From Salinimicrobium profundisediminis (lineage in GTDB: Bacteria > Bacteroidota > Bacteroidia > Flavobacteriales > Flavobacteriaceae), in assembly GCF_026241755.1 (NCBI RefSeq), contig NZ_JAPJDA010000004.1:107143-171142 (forward strand): DNA of 64,000 nucleotides, written 5' to 3'. The notes beneath the pieces are model-generated. The model had not been told where the DNA came from. It did no database searches and was given only the letters and a program-made list of their open reading frames with translations. The position numbers and the translations under genes were made by a program. This document shows positions 48,506-56,762 of the stretch, piece after piece (the first letter of the stretch is position 1; the number at the start of each line of letters is the position of its first letter).

Positions 48506-51500
48506 ATGAAATTCACTGAAGAAAAGCTGGAACAAGCAATTATAACTCATCTTGAAGAAGAAATGTATACCTATGTTTCAGGGAAAACTATACTTCGGGA
48601 AGAATCCGAGGTGTTGTTAAAGGGTGACTTAAGTGAGTTTCTTTTCAGTCAGTATAGAGATTATGGTATTACCCAGAATGAGGTAGAGTCGGTTATTCGT
48701 AAGTTGGAGACTTACCCAGCTTCAGATTTATATGAATCCAACAAGGCTATTTCCAGGTTAATCAGTGATGGGTTTTTACTTAAACGGGAGGACCGTAATA
48801 AGAAAGACCTTTATATTCAACTTATAGATTATTCCCGCAGCGATAAAAACATTTATAAGATAGTTAATCAGCTAGAGATTGTTGGCTATCATAAACGAAT
48901 CCCCGATGGGATTATTTACGTTAATGGTATTCCGTTGGTGGTTTTTGAATTTAAAACTGCTATCCAGGAAAATACCACCGTATACAATGCGTTCACTCAG
49001 TTAACGATTCGGTATCGTAGAGATATCCCAGAGTTATTTAAGTATAACGCTTTTTGTATTATCAGTGATGGTGTAAATACCCGTGCGGGTTCCTTCTTTG
49101 CTGGTTATGAATACTTCTATTCCTGGAGGAAGATTGAACCAGAAGACAAACGGGAAGTAGATGGTATTAATTCCCTCTACACAATGGTAAAGGGGATGCT
49201 CAACCGTGACCGTCTTAGGGATGTGGTTCATAACTTTATTTACTTACCCGACTCTTCAAAGAAAGATGAAAAAATAGTATGTAGATACCCACAATATTAC
49301 GCTGCCCGTAAGTTATTTGATAAAATCAAAGAGCACCAGAAACCAGAAGGTGATGGTAAGGGTGGAACCTATTTCGGTGCCACTGGTTGTGGTAAAAGCT
49401 TTACGATGTTATTTCTTACTAGGTTATTGATGAAGTCGGTTTATTTCTCCAGCCCGACCATTATCCTAATTACCGACCGTACCGATTTAGATGACCAGCT
49501 ATCGGAGCAGTTCACCAGTGCTAAACTATATGTAGGGGATAATGAGATTAAGAGTGTCGAAAGCAGGGACAAATTAAAGGAACTGCTAAAAGGCAGAAAT
49601 AGTGGCGGGGTATTCCTTACTACCATTCACAAGTTTACGGAAGATACTGACTTACTTACCGAACGTACGAACGTTATTTGTATAAGTGATGAAGCTCACC
49701 GTTCCCAGATTAACCTGGACCAAAAGATTAAGATTACCAAAGATGGGGTGAAAAAAACCTATGGTTTCGCCAAATATCTTCACGACTCCTTACCCAATGC
49801 AACCTATGTTGGTTTTACTGGAACTCCAGTTGATGCTACTTTAGATGTGTTCGGTGATGTAGTAGACTCTTACACAATGACCGAAAGTGAAAAGGATGGT
49901 ATCACCAAGAAGATAATTTATGAAGGGAGAGCAGCTAAAGTTATACTCGATAACCGTAAACTGGAGGAAATTGAGGAATACTATGCTCGTGTAGCTGAAG
50001 ATGGTGCAAATGAATATCAGGTAGAGGAAAGTAAGAAACAAATGGCCAATATGAATGCCATTTTAGGGGACCCTCACCGCCTTAAAGCCATCGCTGAAGA
50101 CTTTGTCTATCACTATGAGAAAAGAGTCGCTGAAGGAGCTACAGTGAAGGGAAAAGCGATGTTTGTAGCTTCAAGTAGACCAATAGCGTATCACCTATAT
50201 AAAGAGATAACAGAGTTAAGACCCAATTGGGCTGAAGAAAGAAAGCATGAACCAGGTGCCGAACTTACCGATAAAGATAAACGGGAGCTAAAACCAACGA
50301 AGATGATTGAGATGGTTATGACCCGTGGTAAAGATGACCATCAGGAAATGTATGAGGCCCTTGGGACCAAAGAAGACCGTAAGGAACTCGACAGGCAGTT
50401 TAAGAATGAAAAATCCAACTTCAAAATAGCCATTGTGGTCGATATGTGGCTAACTGGGTTTGATGTTCCTTTCCTGGATTCTATTTACATTGATAAGCCG
50501 CTTCAAAAGCATAATCTCATTCAAACAATTTCTAGGGTCAACCGAAATTATAAGGGTAAAGAAAAAGGTTTGGTGGTTGATTACATCGGTATTAAAAAAC
50601 AAATGAACCTGGCTCTGAAGCAATATTCAGCCATAGACCGTGATAAGTTTGAAGACATTGACCAAAGCATAATAGTTGTGAAGGATAACCTCAACTTGTT
50701 ATCCAAAATCTTCTATAGGTTTGATTCCAGGGGTTACTTTATGGGTACTTCTGCTGAGCAACTGGAGTGTCTTAACCAGGCAGTGGAATTTGTTCAACTT
50801 ACTCAAGACCTGGAAAGACGGTTTATTAATATCGTAAAACGGTTGAAGGCAGCTTATGATATTTGTTGTGCCAGTGATGAATTTGGCACCAAAGAACGTG
50901 ATGAAATACATTTCTATCTTGCTATTAAATCTATAGTCCATAAGCTTACAAGAGCCGATGCACCTGATACCGCTCAAATGAATACAAAAGTTCGGGAGAT
51001 GATTCAGGAAGCCCTGGATAGTGATGGGGTAGAAGAGATATACGCAATGGGTGAAAAGGACCAGGTAAATATTTTTGATGAAGATTACCTGGCAAAAGTG
51101 GAGAAGATTAAACTCCCTAACACCAGGATAAAATTACTTCAGAAGTTACTCAAGAAGGCTATTGATGATTTTGGTAAGGTGAACAAAGCCCAGGGAGTCG
51201 ATTTCTCAAACAAGTTCAAAACATTGGTGGACCGATATAATGAACGCAAAGAAGATGATGTACTAAGAAGTGAAGTCCTGGATGAATTTACTGATGAAAT
51301 TTTAGCTCTATATAATGCCCTGAGGGAGGAGCAGCAATCCTACAAAGGTTTGGATATAGATTTCGAGGAAAAAGCCTTCTACGATATCCTAAAATCCCTT
51401 GCGCACAAATATGACTTCAAGTATCCTGAAGCTAAATTAATAACTCTCTCTAAAGCGGTCAAAGATGTTGTGGATGACCTCACCAAGTACACCGACTGGA

Positions 51501-51646
51501 GCAAACGGGCCGATATAAAAGCAGAACTGAAAGTTGACCTTATTATGTTACTTGCCGAACATGATTACCCGCCCGTCGACCGTGACGAAGTGTACCAGGA
51601 AATCTTTGAGCAAGCGGAGAATTTTAAGAAACAAAGAAGTTTTTAA
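48506..51646 (+). CDS. hsdR: Type I restriction-modification system, restriction subunit HsdR
   Basis: ATP-driven translocase and endonuclease. The PD-(D/E)xK nuclease has Asp134 and EFK at 148-150. The SF2 motor has Walker A GATGCGKS from residue 291, a DEAH box from residue 395 (CISDEAHRSQ), GFTGTPV, and the motif VI-like 'QTISRVNRNYKGKEKG'. 1046 aa matches the family. Starts 4 nt after hsdS. Intact active sites suggest a working enzyme. Confidence 0.95.
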   Translation: MKFTEEKLEQAIITHLEEEMYTYVSGKTILREESEVLLKGDLSEFLFSQYRDYGITQNEVESVIRKLETYPASDLYESNKAISRLISDGFLLKREDRNKKDLYIQLIDYSRSDKNIYKIVNQLEIVGYHKRIPDGIIYVNGIPLVVFEFKTAIQENTTVYNAFTQLTIRYRRDIPELFKYNAFCIISDGVNTRAGSFFAGYEYFYSWRKIEPEDKREVDGINSLYTMVKGMLNRDRLRDVVHNFIYLPDSSKKDEKIVCRYPQYYAARKLFDKIKEHQKPEGDGKGGTYFGATGCGKSFTMLFLTRLLMKSVYFSSPTIILITDRTDLDDQLSEQFTSAKLYVGDNEIKSVESRDKLKELLKGRNSGGVFLTTIHKFTEDTDLLTERTNVICISDEAHRSQINLDQKIKITKDGVKKTYGFAKYLHDSLPNATYVGFTGTPVDATLDVFGDVVDSYTMTESEKDGITKKIIYEGRAAKVILDNRKLEEIEEYYARVAEDGANEYQVEESKKQMANMNAILGDPHRLKAIAEDFVYHYEKRVAEGATVKGKAMFVASSRPIAYHLYKEITELRPNWAEERKHEPGAELTDKDKRELKPTKMIEMVMTRGKDDHQEMYEALGTKEDRKELDRQFKNEKSNFKIAIVVDMWLTGFDVPFLDSIYIDKPLQKHNLIQTISRVNRNYKGKEKGLVVDYIGIKKQMNLALKQYSAIDRDKFEDIDQSIIVVKDNLNLLSKIFYRFDSRGYFMGTSAEQLECLNQAVEFVQLTQDLERRFINIVKRLKAAYDICCASDEFGTKERDEIHFYLAIKSIVHKLTRADAPDTAQMNTKVREMIQEALDSDGVEEIYAMGEKDQVNIFDEDYLAKVEKIKLPNTRIKLLQKLLKKAIDDFGKVNKAQGVDFSNKFKTLVDRYNERKEDDVLRSEVLDEFTDEILALYNALREEQQSYKGLDIDFEEKAFYDILKSLAHKYDFKYPEAKLITLSKAVKDVVDDLTKYTDWSKRADIKAELKVDLIMLLAEHDYPPVDRDEVYQEIFEQAENFKKQRSF

Positions 51647-51647
51647 A

Positions 51648-52403
51648 ATGAAAACAGAGAAGGCTAGCATCACCGATTTGGAAATTTTTAATTCCCGCTG
51701 GGGATATGAGCAAGGAGTTAAATTCTGTTTGGATAACGGGAGAGAAGATTATTTCCAAATTGAAAAGATATTTGAGGCTTCTGGAATAGCACCTAATGAG
51801 TTAGAAGTGCTCATAGGAAGTGAAGTGATTATTTCAATTGATGATAAGAATAATATTAATGTGGATAAATATCTCTTGGCTGTAAGCGATTTAATTCAGT
51901 TTAGAAAAGAGAATAAATCCTTAATGAAGGAAATTCATAAAGTTAGGTATGAGGATAGAAATGGTTCCACAAGAGTGATTCTGGAGACCTCGGAAAGAAG
52001 TTTTGATATTGCGATAGCCCCGCTCACTATTCAAAGTTGTCTCGGAAAAGATGAGTTTTTGGCTTTAGAAGGTAGCTTTATTAATCCACAATTTTTTGGA
52101 GTGGGAGATAAAATAGGAAAGTATACCTGTAAATATAATGAGACCACCATTAAAGAATTGAACTTAAGATATGGTATTGGTTTTCAGGAAAAGGTTAACC
52201 GAATAAGAAAGACTATTGCTCATACCCGTGAGCAGGAGGAGAATATTGAGGGGAATTCCAAAAGTAATTATGACGACTTTAACCATACCGAAAGTTATGA
52301 TAAATATGGGGGGCCTGGAGATGGTTATGGTGGGAATTTATCAGATGATTTCATTGATGATGCTTTAGGGGGAGAACCCGATGCTTACTGGAATATTGAT
52401 TAA
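51648..52403 (+). CDS. unrecognised protein directly following hsdR, with acidic/Gly tail
   Basis: 251-aa soluble protein starting 1 nt after the hsdR stop, so very likely translated from the same mRNA. No family recognised. The centre looks alpha/beta (KVRYEDRNGSTRVILETS...). The last 45 residues are of different composition, rich in Asp, Gly, Tyr and Ser, and end SDDFIDDALGGEPDAYWNID, which resembles a linear motif or disordered tail. The internal ATG at 51648 was chosen; the frame is open further upstream inside hsdR, but that part duplicates hsdR coding DNA. Confidence 0.7.
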   Translation: MKTEKASITDLEIFNSRWGYEQGVKFCLDNGREDYFQIEKIFEASGIAPNELEVLIGSEVIISIDDKNNINVDKYLLAVSDLIQFRKENKSLMKEIHKVRYEDRNGSTRVILETSERSFDIAIAPLTIQSCLGKDEFLALEGSFINPQFFGVGDKIGKYTCKYNETTIKELNLRYGIGFQEKVNRIRKTIAHTREQEENIEGNSKSNYDDFNHTESYDKYGGPGDGYGGNLSDDFIDDALGGEPDAYWNID

Positions 52404-52436
52404 GGTGAAAGCATTAGTAAACTTAATGACATTGTT

Positions 52437-52973
52437 ATGACTAAAGAAATGTTTTCTGAAGAAGACAAAATCGAAATAAGAAATCTATATAACCAAAGAG
52501 CTATCATAAGAAACCAGTATGATGTTTTTGAAAAATTGAAGAATGAATTTCAAAAATTTAAAGCAGACTATAAAAAGCTCTATGAAAGTAAAGTGAAAAT
52601 TGAAACCAGTCAAAAATTACTAAAGAAGAGAATGGAAGCTGAGATGTTTGAAAGTAAGGCTCTATTAACATCAATGGTGAAGACCTGGAATGATGATATG
52701 GAGTTTCATTTTCAGAAATACAATTATGAGAAACTAAATGACTTCCTCTTAATTCAACCCATATATAGAAAAATAGGGTTGAATCGGGTAACACCAGAGT
52801 TTGCCAGGGAAACAAAAAAAGAGGCCAAGTCCCAGCAAATTGTTTTTTTACAAGGAGATATGCGTTATGGCTATGGTAGTGTGCAGACCACGAATTATTA
52901 TCCCGTTCAATGGTTGAAAGATAATTACTATAACATTTATGAACGCACAGACAAAAAGGTCTGGGGTTTTTAA
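52437..52973 (+). CDS. unrecognised coiled-coil protein in the restriction operon
   Basis: 178-aa protein. Residues about 10-85 are Lys/Glu-rich and would form a long coiled coil (RNQYDVFEKLKNEFQKFKADYKKL). The remainder is mixed, with Tyr-rich text (RYGYGSVQTTNYYPVQW, KDNYYNIYERTDKKVWGF). It lies 33 nt after the preceding gene and 56 nt before the RelA/SpoT-domain gene. No function known. Confidence 0.65.
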   Translation: MTKEMFSEEDKIEIRNLYNQRAIIRNQYDVFEKLKNEFQKFKADYKKLYESKVKIETSQKLLKKRMEAEMFESKALLTSMVKTWNDDMEFHFQKYNYEKLNDFLLIQPIYRKIGLNRVTPEFARETKKEAKSQQIVFLQGDMRYGYGSVQTTNYYPVQWLKDNYYNIYERTDKKVWGF

Positions 52974-53029
52974 AGGATTAAGGTTAGCCCCAATTGGGAA
53001 GTCTAGGAATTAAAAGCGATTCAATAATT

Positions 53030-54100
53030 GTGAAAAAAAGAAAGTATTCAAATAATGAAGTAAAAGAAGCAGGGAAGATTTTAGTTTCACCACATTCTTA
53101 TAGTAATCAAGAAATTCTTTATGCTCGAAATATTCTTACCTATTGGCGGACTATTCATGCGGGTCCTATTAATACTTTTCAAGCCACTTTAAGAGATAAA
53201 ATTTATAGACTTGGTTATAAAAATGTGGTTATTGCCCAGAGACTGAAACGTGCAGTTTCAATCGTTTCGAAGCTCAATAGGTTTTCAAATATGAAGCTTT
53301 CAACTATGCAGGATATCGCTGGTTTAAGAGCAATCGTTAATAATGTAAATCAAGTAAGAAAGGTAGAAAAGAGTTATCGTGAAAGCACTTTTACCCATAT
53401 CTTAAAGGATGAAAAAGATTATATTAAAGAACCAGCATATTCGGGTTATAGAGGGATACACCTTATATATCAATATGTCAATCCTAATAAACCTGAATCG
53501 GATGGGCTAAGAATAGAAGTTCAAATAAGGTCCAAATTACAACATACCTGGGCTACTGCTGTTGAAACAATGGGTACCTTTTTGGATTATTCACTTAAGT
53601 CCAGTCAAGGTCCCGTTAATTGGTTAGAATACTTTTCTTTAGTTAGTGCAGGGTTTGCCATACTGGAGGATTGCCCTCTCCCCAGTCAACATGTTGGAAG
53701 GTCTGAAAAAGATATCTTCAAAGATATAGTGGATGAAAGTAATAAGTTAAGAGTTGAAGAAAAATTAAGGGGTTTTTCAGTGGCTGCAGACCATATTTTT
53801 GCTAAAAGCACTAATAGTAAGTATAATTTAATAACTCTAAATTTGGAAAAAAGGGTGGTTAATGTAAAAAGTTATTCTGCTAGATATTTGGAGCAAGCTA
53901 ATACTGATTATACAAAAATTGAAAGCGAAATTTCAGATGGTGCACCTCTGCAATGTGTTTTAGTTTCAACAAATAAAATTGATTCTCTTCGTAAAGCATA
54001 TCCAAGTTATTTTTTAGATACGCAGGAATTTCTGAAAAAGTTAAATCTTATACATGCGAAGCTAAGGAGACTTGAGTCATCCAAAGTTGTTCAAAGTTAG
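53030..54100 (+). CDS. RelA/SpoT-domain protein (alarmone synthetase-like), stand-alone
   Basis: 356-aa protein with a single RelA/SpoT synthetase domain and no HD hydrolase, TGS or ACT domain. Synthetase landmarks are 'MQDIAGLRAIV' (Asp95), 'SGYRGIHLIYQY' and 'IEVQIRSKLQHTWA' (Glu163 of the ExQ motif), so the acidic catalytic residues are kept. A C-terminal helical region of about 170 residues follows. Many such proteins are found in defence islands, where they make (p)ppNpp or modify tRNA when phage is sensed. The start is taken as GTG 53030 (MKKRKYSNNEV after initiation); TTG at 52994 is an alternative adding 12 residues. Confidence 0.82.
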   Translation: MKKRKYSNNEVKEAGKILVSPHSYSNQEILYARNILTYWRTIHAGPINTFQATLRDKIYRLGYKNVVIAQRLKRAVSIVSKLNRFSNMKLSTMQDIAGLRAIVNNVNQVRKVEKSYRESTFTHILKDEKDYIKEPAYSGYRGIHLIYQYVNPNKPESDGLRIEVQIRSKLQHTWATAVETMGTFLDYSLKSSQGPVNWLEYFSLVSAGFAILEDCPLPSQHVGRSEKDIFKDIVDESNKLRVEEKLRGFSVAADHIFAKSTNSKYNLITLNLEKRVVNVKSYSARYLEQANTDYTKIESEISDGAPLQCVLVSTNKIDSLRKAYPSYFLDTQEFLKKLNLIHAKLRRLESSKVVQS

Positions 54101-54186
54101 CTTATACCCATTTACCGATATGGTTGGATTAGTCTATTATGACAGTTTTGCTGGCCTTATTTCTGTTCAAAAATAACCACCCTAAA

Positions 54187-54218
54187 TTTGTACATTATAA
54201 ATAGATGACCTATATTTG
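54187..54218 (+). promoter_or_regulatory. promoter of the resolvase gene
   Basis: TTTG (54187-54190), 20-bp spacer, TATATTTG (54211-54218), ending 17 nt before the resolvase ATG. The TGACCTATATTTG context (54206-54218) recurs at 55297-55309. Confidence 0.7.
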
Positions 54219-54235
54219 GTGGAAATCTTTTCACC

Positions 54236-54841
54236 ATGAAAAAAGCCCGTTACAATCGAATTTCAAGTCCTAACCAAAATTTAGAGCGTCAACTTAAAAG
54301 AAATCATCCAGATGAGATGATTTTTAGTGATGTTGTTAGCGGGTCCGTTGCTTTCAACGAAAGAGAAAAGGGCCAGGAACTGATGAACGCTATTGAGAAT
54401 GGAACTGTCGATTTTGTTTCAGTGGCTGCCGTGGACCGCCTGGGCCGAAATCTCTATGATGTATTAACCACCTTGGAGTATTTTACCACTAATGATGTGG
54501 TCCTTAGGGTAGACAACTTAGGTATTGAATCGATGGTTGACGGTAAGCCAAACCAGGTATTCAAACTAATCGTATCGGTTCTCGGTAACGTTGCTGAAAT
54601 GGAACGTGCTAATTTACGTGAACGTCAGCTTGAAGGTATTGCAATTGCAAAGGCTAAAGGAGTTTATAAGGGACGTGAAAAAGGTACTTGTATGAATGAA
54701 ACTGAGTTCCTGGAAAAATATAAACACGTGGTAAAAGAGACAAAGAATCACCCAGACCTTTCAATTCGTAAATTGGCTAAGTTAACTAGTGTTAGTGTCG
54801 GTACAGTGCAAAGGGTGAAAAAAATAATGGTGGAATCATAG
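54236..54841 (+). CDS. small serine recombinase (resolvase/invertase family)
   Basis: 201-aa protein with catalytic Ser10 in NRISSPNQN, the domain phrase 'AAVDRLGRNLYDVL' and a C-terminal helix-turn-helix (SIRKLAKLTSVSVGTVQRVKKI). This is the layout of Tn3-type resolvases and DNA invertases. No inverted segment or transposase is obvious nearby, so its role could be multimer resolution of an excised or replicating form of the element. It has its own promoter and ends 19 nt from a convergent gene. Confidence 0.88.
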   Translation: MKKARYNRISSPNQNLERQLKRNHPDEMIFSDVVSGSVAFNEREKGQELMNAIENGTVDFVSVAAVDRLGRNLYDVLTTLEYFTTNDVVLRVDNLGIESMVDGKPNQVFKLIVSVLGNVAEMERANLRERQLEGIAIAKAKGVYKGREKGTCMNETEFLEKYKHVVKETKNHPDLSIRKLAKLTSVSVGTVQRVKKIMVES

Positions 54842-54860
54842 TCCACCATTATTAAATTTA

Positions 54861-55205
54861 TTAGGCAGCATCTTTTGAAGTTTTACTGTCGATTATATCG
54901 ACCATAGCTGAGACTGTGGTTAAATGAATTGTTTCCATTTGGTCTTTCAGATGTACGGGTTTTTCCAGTTCACTCATCTTTATAACCATTGCATGTAGTA
55001 AATCTGCTACATCCTTCAGGGATGACCATTCCTCACAAGCTATTAAGATTGGCCAATGCCAAACATCATTATTTCTAAATTTACGAATAAGGAGGATATC
55101 TTCTTGAAGTATCACTTTAGTTGGTCCATTTATCGGACGCCCAATTATTCCTATTTCTTTAATCGACCAGATGCCGAATGGTTCTAAGTTGTTTATATCA
55201 ATCAT
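54861..55205 (-). CDS. unrecognised 114-aa protein, convergent with the resolvase
   Basis: Soluble protein beginning MIDINNLEPFGIWSIKEIG and ending DIIDSKTSKDAA. It has a mixed beta start and a helical second half (SLKDVADLLHAMVIKMSELEK). No signal peptide or motif recognised. Composition is like the other element genes. I judge it real because of its length, standard ATG and clean separation from neighbours, but the function is unknown. Confidence 0.55.
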   Translation of the reverse strand: MIDINNLEPFGIWSIKEIGIIGRPINGPTKVILQEDILLIRKFRNNDVWHWPILIACEEWSSLKDVADLLHAMVIKMSELEKPVHLKDQMETIHLTTVSAMVDIIDSKTSKDAA

Positions 55206-55296
55206 ATTTTATTTTTTGCAAAATTACCATTAATGAACGATATAAACAATGAATTTGGTGTAATAATATACAAATTAATGAGAATTCACTAATAAG

Positions 55297-55309
55297 TGAC
55301 CTATATTTG
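55297..55309 (+). promoter_or_regulatory. second copy of TGACCTATATTTG
   Basis: Same 13-base string as at 54206-54218 but without a clear TTTG upstream. The stretch 55206-55495 (290 bp) has no gene; this element is a candidate promoter or operator for a long leader in front of the 55496 gene. Confidence 0.4.
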
Positions 55310-55465
55310 TGAGTTTTATTCTTACAAGTCTGGCTGCAAAGAGGAATAAAAGGGAAGGCTATTATAAAATCCTTAACTAAATAATGGTGGTAAATTGAAA
55401 TATTCTATTTAAATTTCAAATCCCAATCAGCAGTTCCCTACCTGCTTATGGTGCAAAAATTGTTA

Positions 55466-55473
55466 TACATTTG
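55466..55473 (+). promoter_or_regulatory. candidate -7 box of the small acidic gene and protease
   Basis: TACATTTG fits TAnnTTTG, 22 nt before the ATG at 55496; the -33 element is weak. Confidence 0.4.
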
Positions 55474-55495
55474 CAGCTTCAAAAAAAATCGTAAA

Positions 55496-55687
55496 ATGAG
55501 TGAGACTAAAAATAAATCGGATTTATTTCTTAATGATTATGAGGAAATAATGAAAACCTCGGAAAGGACAACTATTGTTGAAGAACAATGGTCTGAGGAG
55601 GGTGATTATTTTCAAAAGTTTTCCTTGTATGAAGACTATACTCCTGTAAAAACCTCTGGAAGTACTATATTAAATACACAGATTTAG
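55496..55687 (+). CDS. small acidic protein preceding the protease
   Basis: 63-aa protein, rich in Glu, Asp, Ser and Thr, starting MSETKNKSDLFLND and ending SGSTILNTQI. Its stop is 1 nt before the ATG of the SDH-type protease, so the pair is translationally coupled. A small acidic partner suggests an adaptor, inhibitor or substrate of the protease. No family recognised. Confidence 0.55.
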   Translation: MSETKNKSDLFLNDYEEIMKTSERTTIVEEQWSEEGDYFQKFSLYEDYTPVKTSGSTILNTQI

Positions 55688-55688
55688 T

Positions 55689-56603
55689 ATGCCCAATTGG
55701 AATGAGGTAATAGCCGAAATTCACCAAACACGGCAACTTCACCCAGACCATAATCCATTAGATTTAGTCCGTAGAAAGTACCTTAAACAGGTATCTGAGA
55801 TAACGGGTCGTAATACCATAGCTTATTATTCAGGTTGGTTGCAAAAACCTACAGCACGTGATACCGCAGTTAATGATAAGGACAAATCTGGTCTGATGTT
55901 AACCATTCATAGGCTGGATAAGAGTAAAGGTCTAGATTTAATACTGCACACTCCTGGTGGTGATATTGCCGCTACCGAGTCCTTAGTTGATTACCTATAC
56001 TCCATGTTTGGTAAAAACATCAGAGTAATAGTTCCTCAAATTTCTATGTCGGCTGGAACTATGATTGCGCTTTCTTCTAGCGAGATTATTATGGGGAAAC
56101 ATTCTAATTTAGGACCTATTGACCCTCAGATGGGTGGACTTGCATGCCAGGCAGTTATTAACGAATTTAAACAGGCCAAGGAAGATATTAGAAAAAACCC
56201 ACATGCTGCCGCACTGTGGCAAGTAATAATCAGTAAATATCATCCAACCTTTTTAGGAGCTTGTCAACAAGCCATTGAATGGTCTGAAAAGATGGTATCA
56301 AAATGGCTGGAAGAAAATATGTGCGCTGACGACACCTCTATAGTTGAAAATATTCTTAAGACCTTTGCCGACCACAAGAAGCAAAAATCACATGCTCGAC
56401 ATATATCCAAGAGAGAATGTGAAGAAATAGGTCTTAAAATAGGCTCCTTAGAGGATAATCAGGACCTTCAGGATGCAGTATTGACCACTCACCACGCATT
56501 TATGCATACTTTTTCACATACCGCTTCGGTCAAAATTATTGAAAACCATAATGGTGTTGCGTATGTAGAAAATTCTGTCCCTCAGCCGCCGCAACCACAA
56601 TAA
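55689..56603 (+). CDS. SDH/SppA-like ClpP-fold serine protease (serine dehydrogenase proteinase family)
   Basis: 304-aa protein with a ClpP/crotonase fold. 'LILHTPGGDIAATES' near 84-98 forms the oxyanion hole and 'ISMSAGTMIALSSS' carries nucleophile Ser121; a partner Lys/His cannot be fixed but the following 'GPIDPQMGG' is a family phrase. The C-terminal third is helical and ends in a Pro/Gln-rich tail (QPPQPQ). No signal peptide, so it acts in the cytosol. Related SDH-type proteases occur in bacterial defence neighbourhoods. It is the last gene in the element before attR. Confidence 0.8.
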   Translation: MPNWNEVIAEIHQTRQLHPDHNPLDLVRRKYLKQVSEITGRNTIAYYSGWLQKPTARDTAVNDKDKSGLMLTIHRLDKSKGLDLILHTPGGDIAATESLVDYLYSMFGKNIRVIVPQISMSAGTMIALSSSEIIMGKHSNLGPIDPQMGGLACQAVINEFKQAKEDIRKNPHAAALWQVIISKYHPTFLGACQQAIEWSEKMVSKWLEENMCADDTSIVENILKTFADHKKQKSHARHISKRECEEIGLKIGSLEDNQDLQDAVLTTHHAFMHTFSHTASVKIIENHNGVAYVENSVPQPPQPQ

Positions 56604-56690
56604 AAATTTTGGTACGACACTAGTGTATTGTTTCGTGTAACCCAGCTACTGCACTTAAATCTTGCATGAATTGATTCGATATTCCAATTT

Positions 56691-56702
56691 TTCCCGCTAC
56701 TA
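56691..56702. repeat. right attachment core (attR)
   Basis: TTCCCGCTACTA, identical to 42327-42338. Upstream bases here (CGATATTCCAATTT) diverge from the tRNA, as expected of the element's own end. Confidence 0.7.
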
Positions 56703-56710
56703 GCAAAGAC

Positions 56711-56744
56711 AAGGCTTCACAGAAATGTGAAGCCTTTCTTTTTT
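56711..56744 (+). terminator. orphan terminator, probably the original tRNA-fMet terminator
   Basis: Exact 10-bp arms AAGGCTTCAC/GTGAAGCCTT (56711-56720 and 56727-56736) followed by a T-tract. It lies 9 nt from attR, where the tRNA 3' end would be in an empty site. Confidence 0.7.
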
Positions 56745-56762
56745 GCCATGGGTACAGAATAG

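Noticed and set aside
51534..51647. Upstream extension of the gene after hsdR
   Set aside because: It lies inside hsdR coding DNA; ATG at 51648 is properly placed after the hsdR stop.
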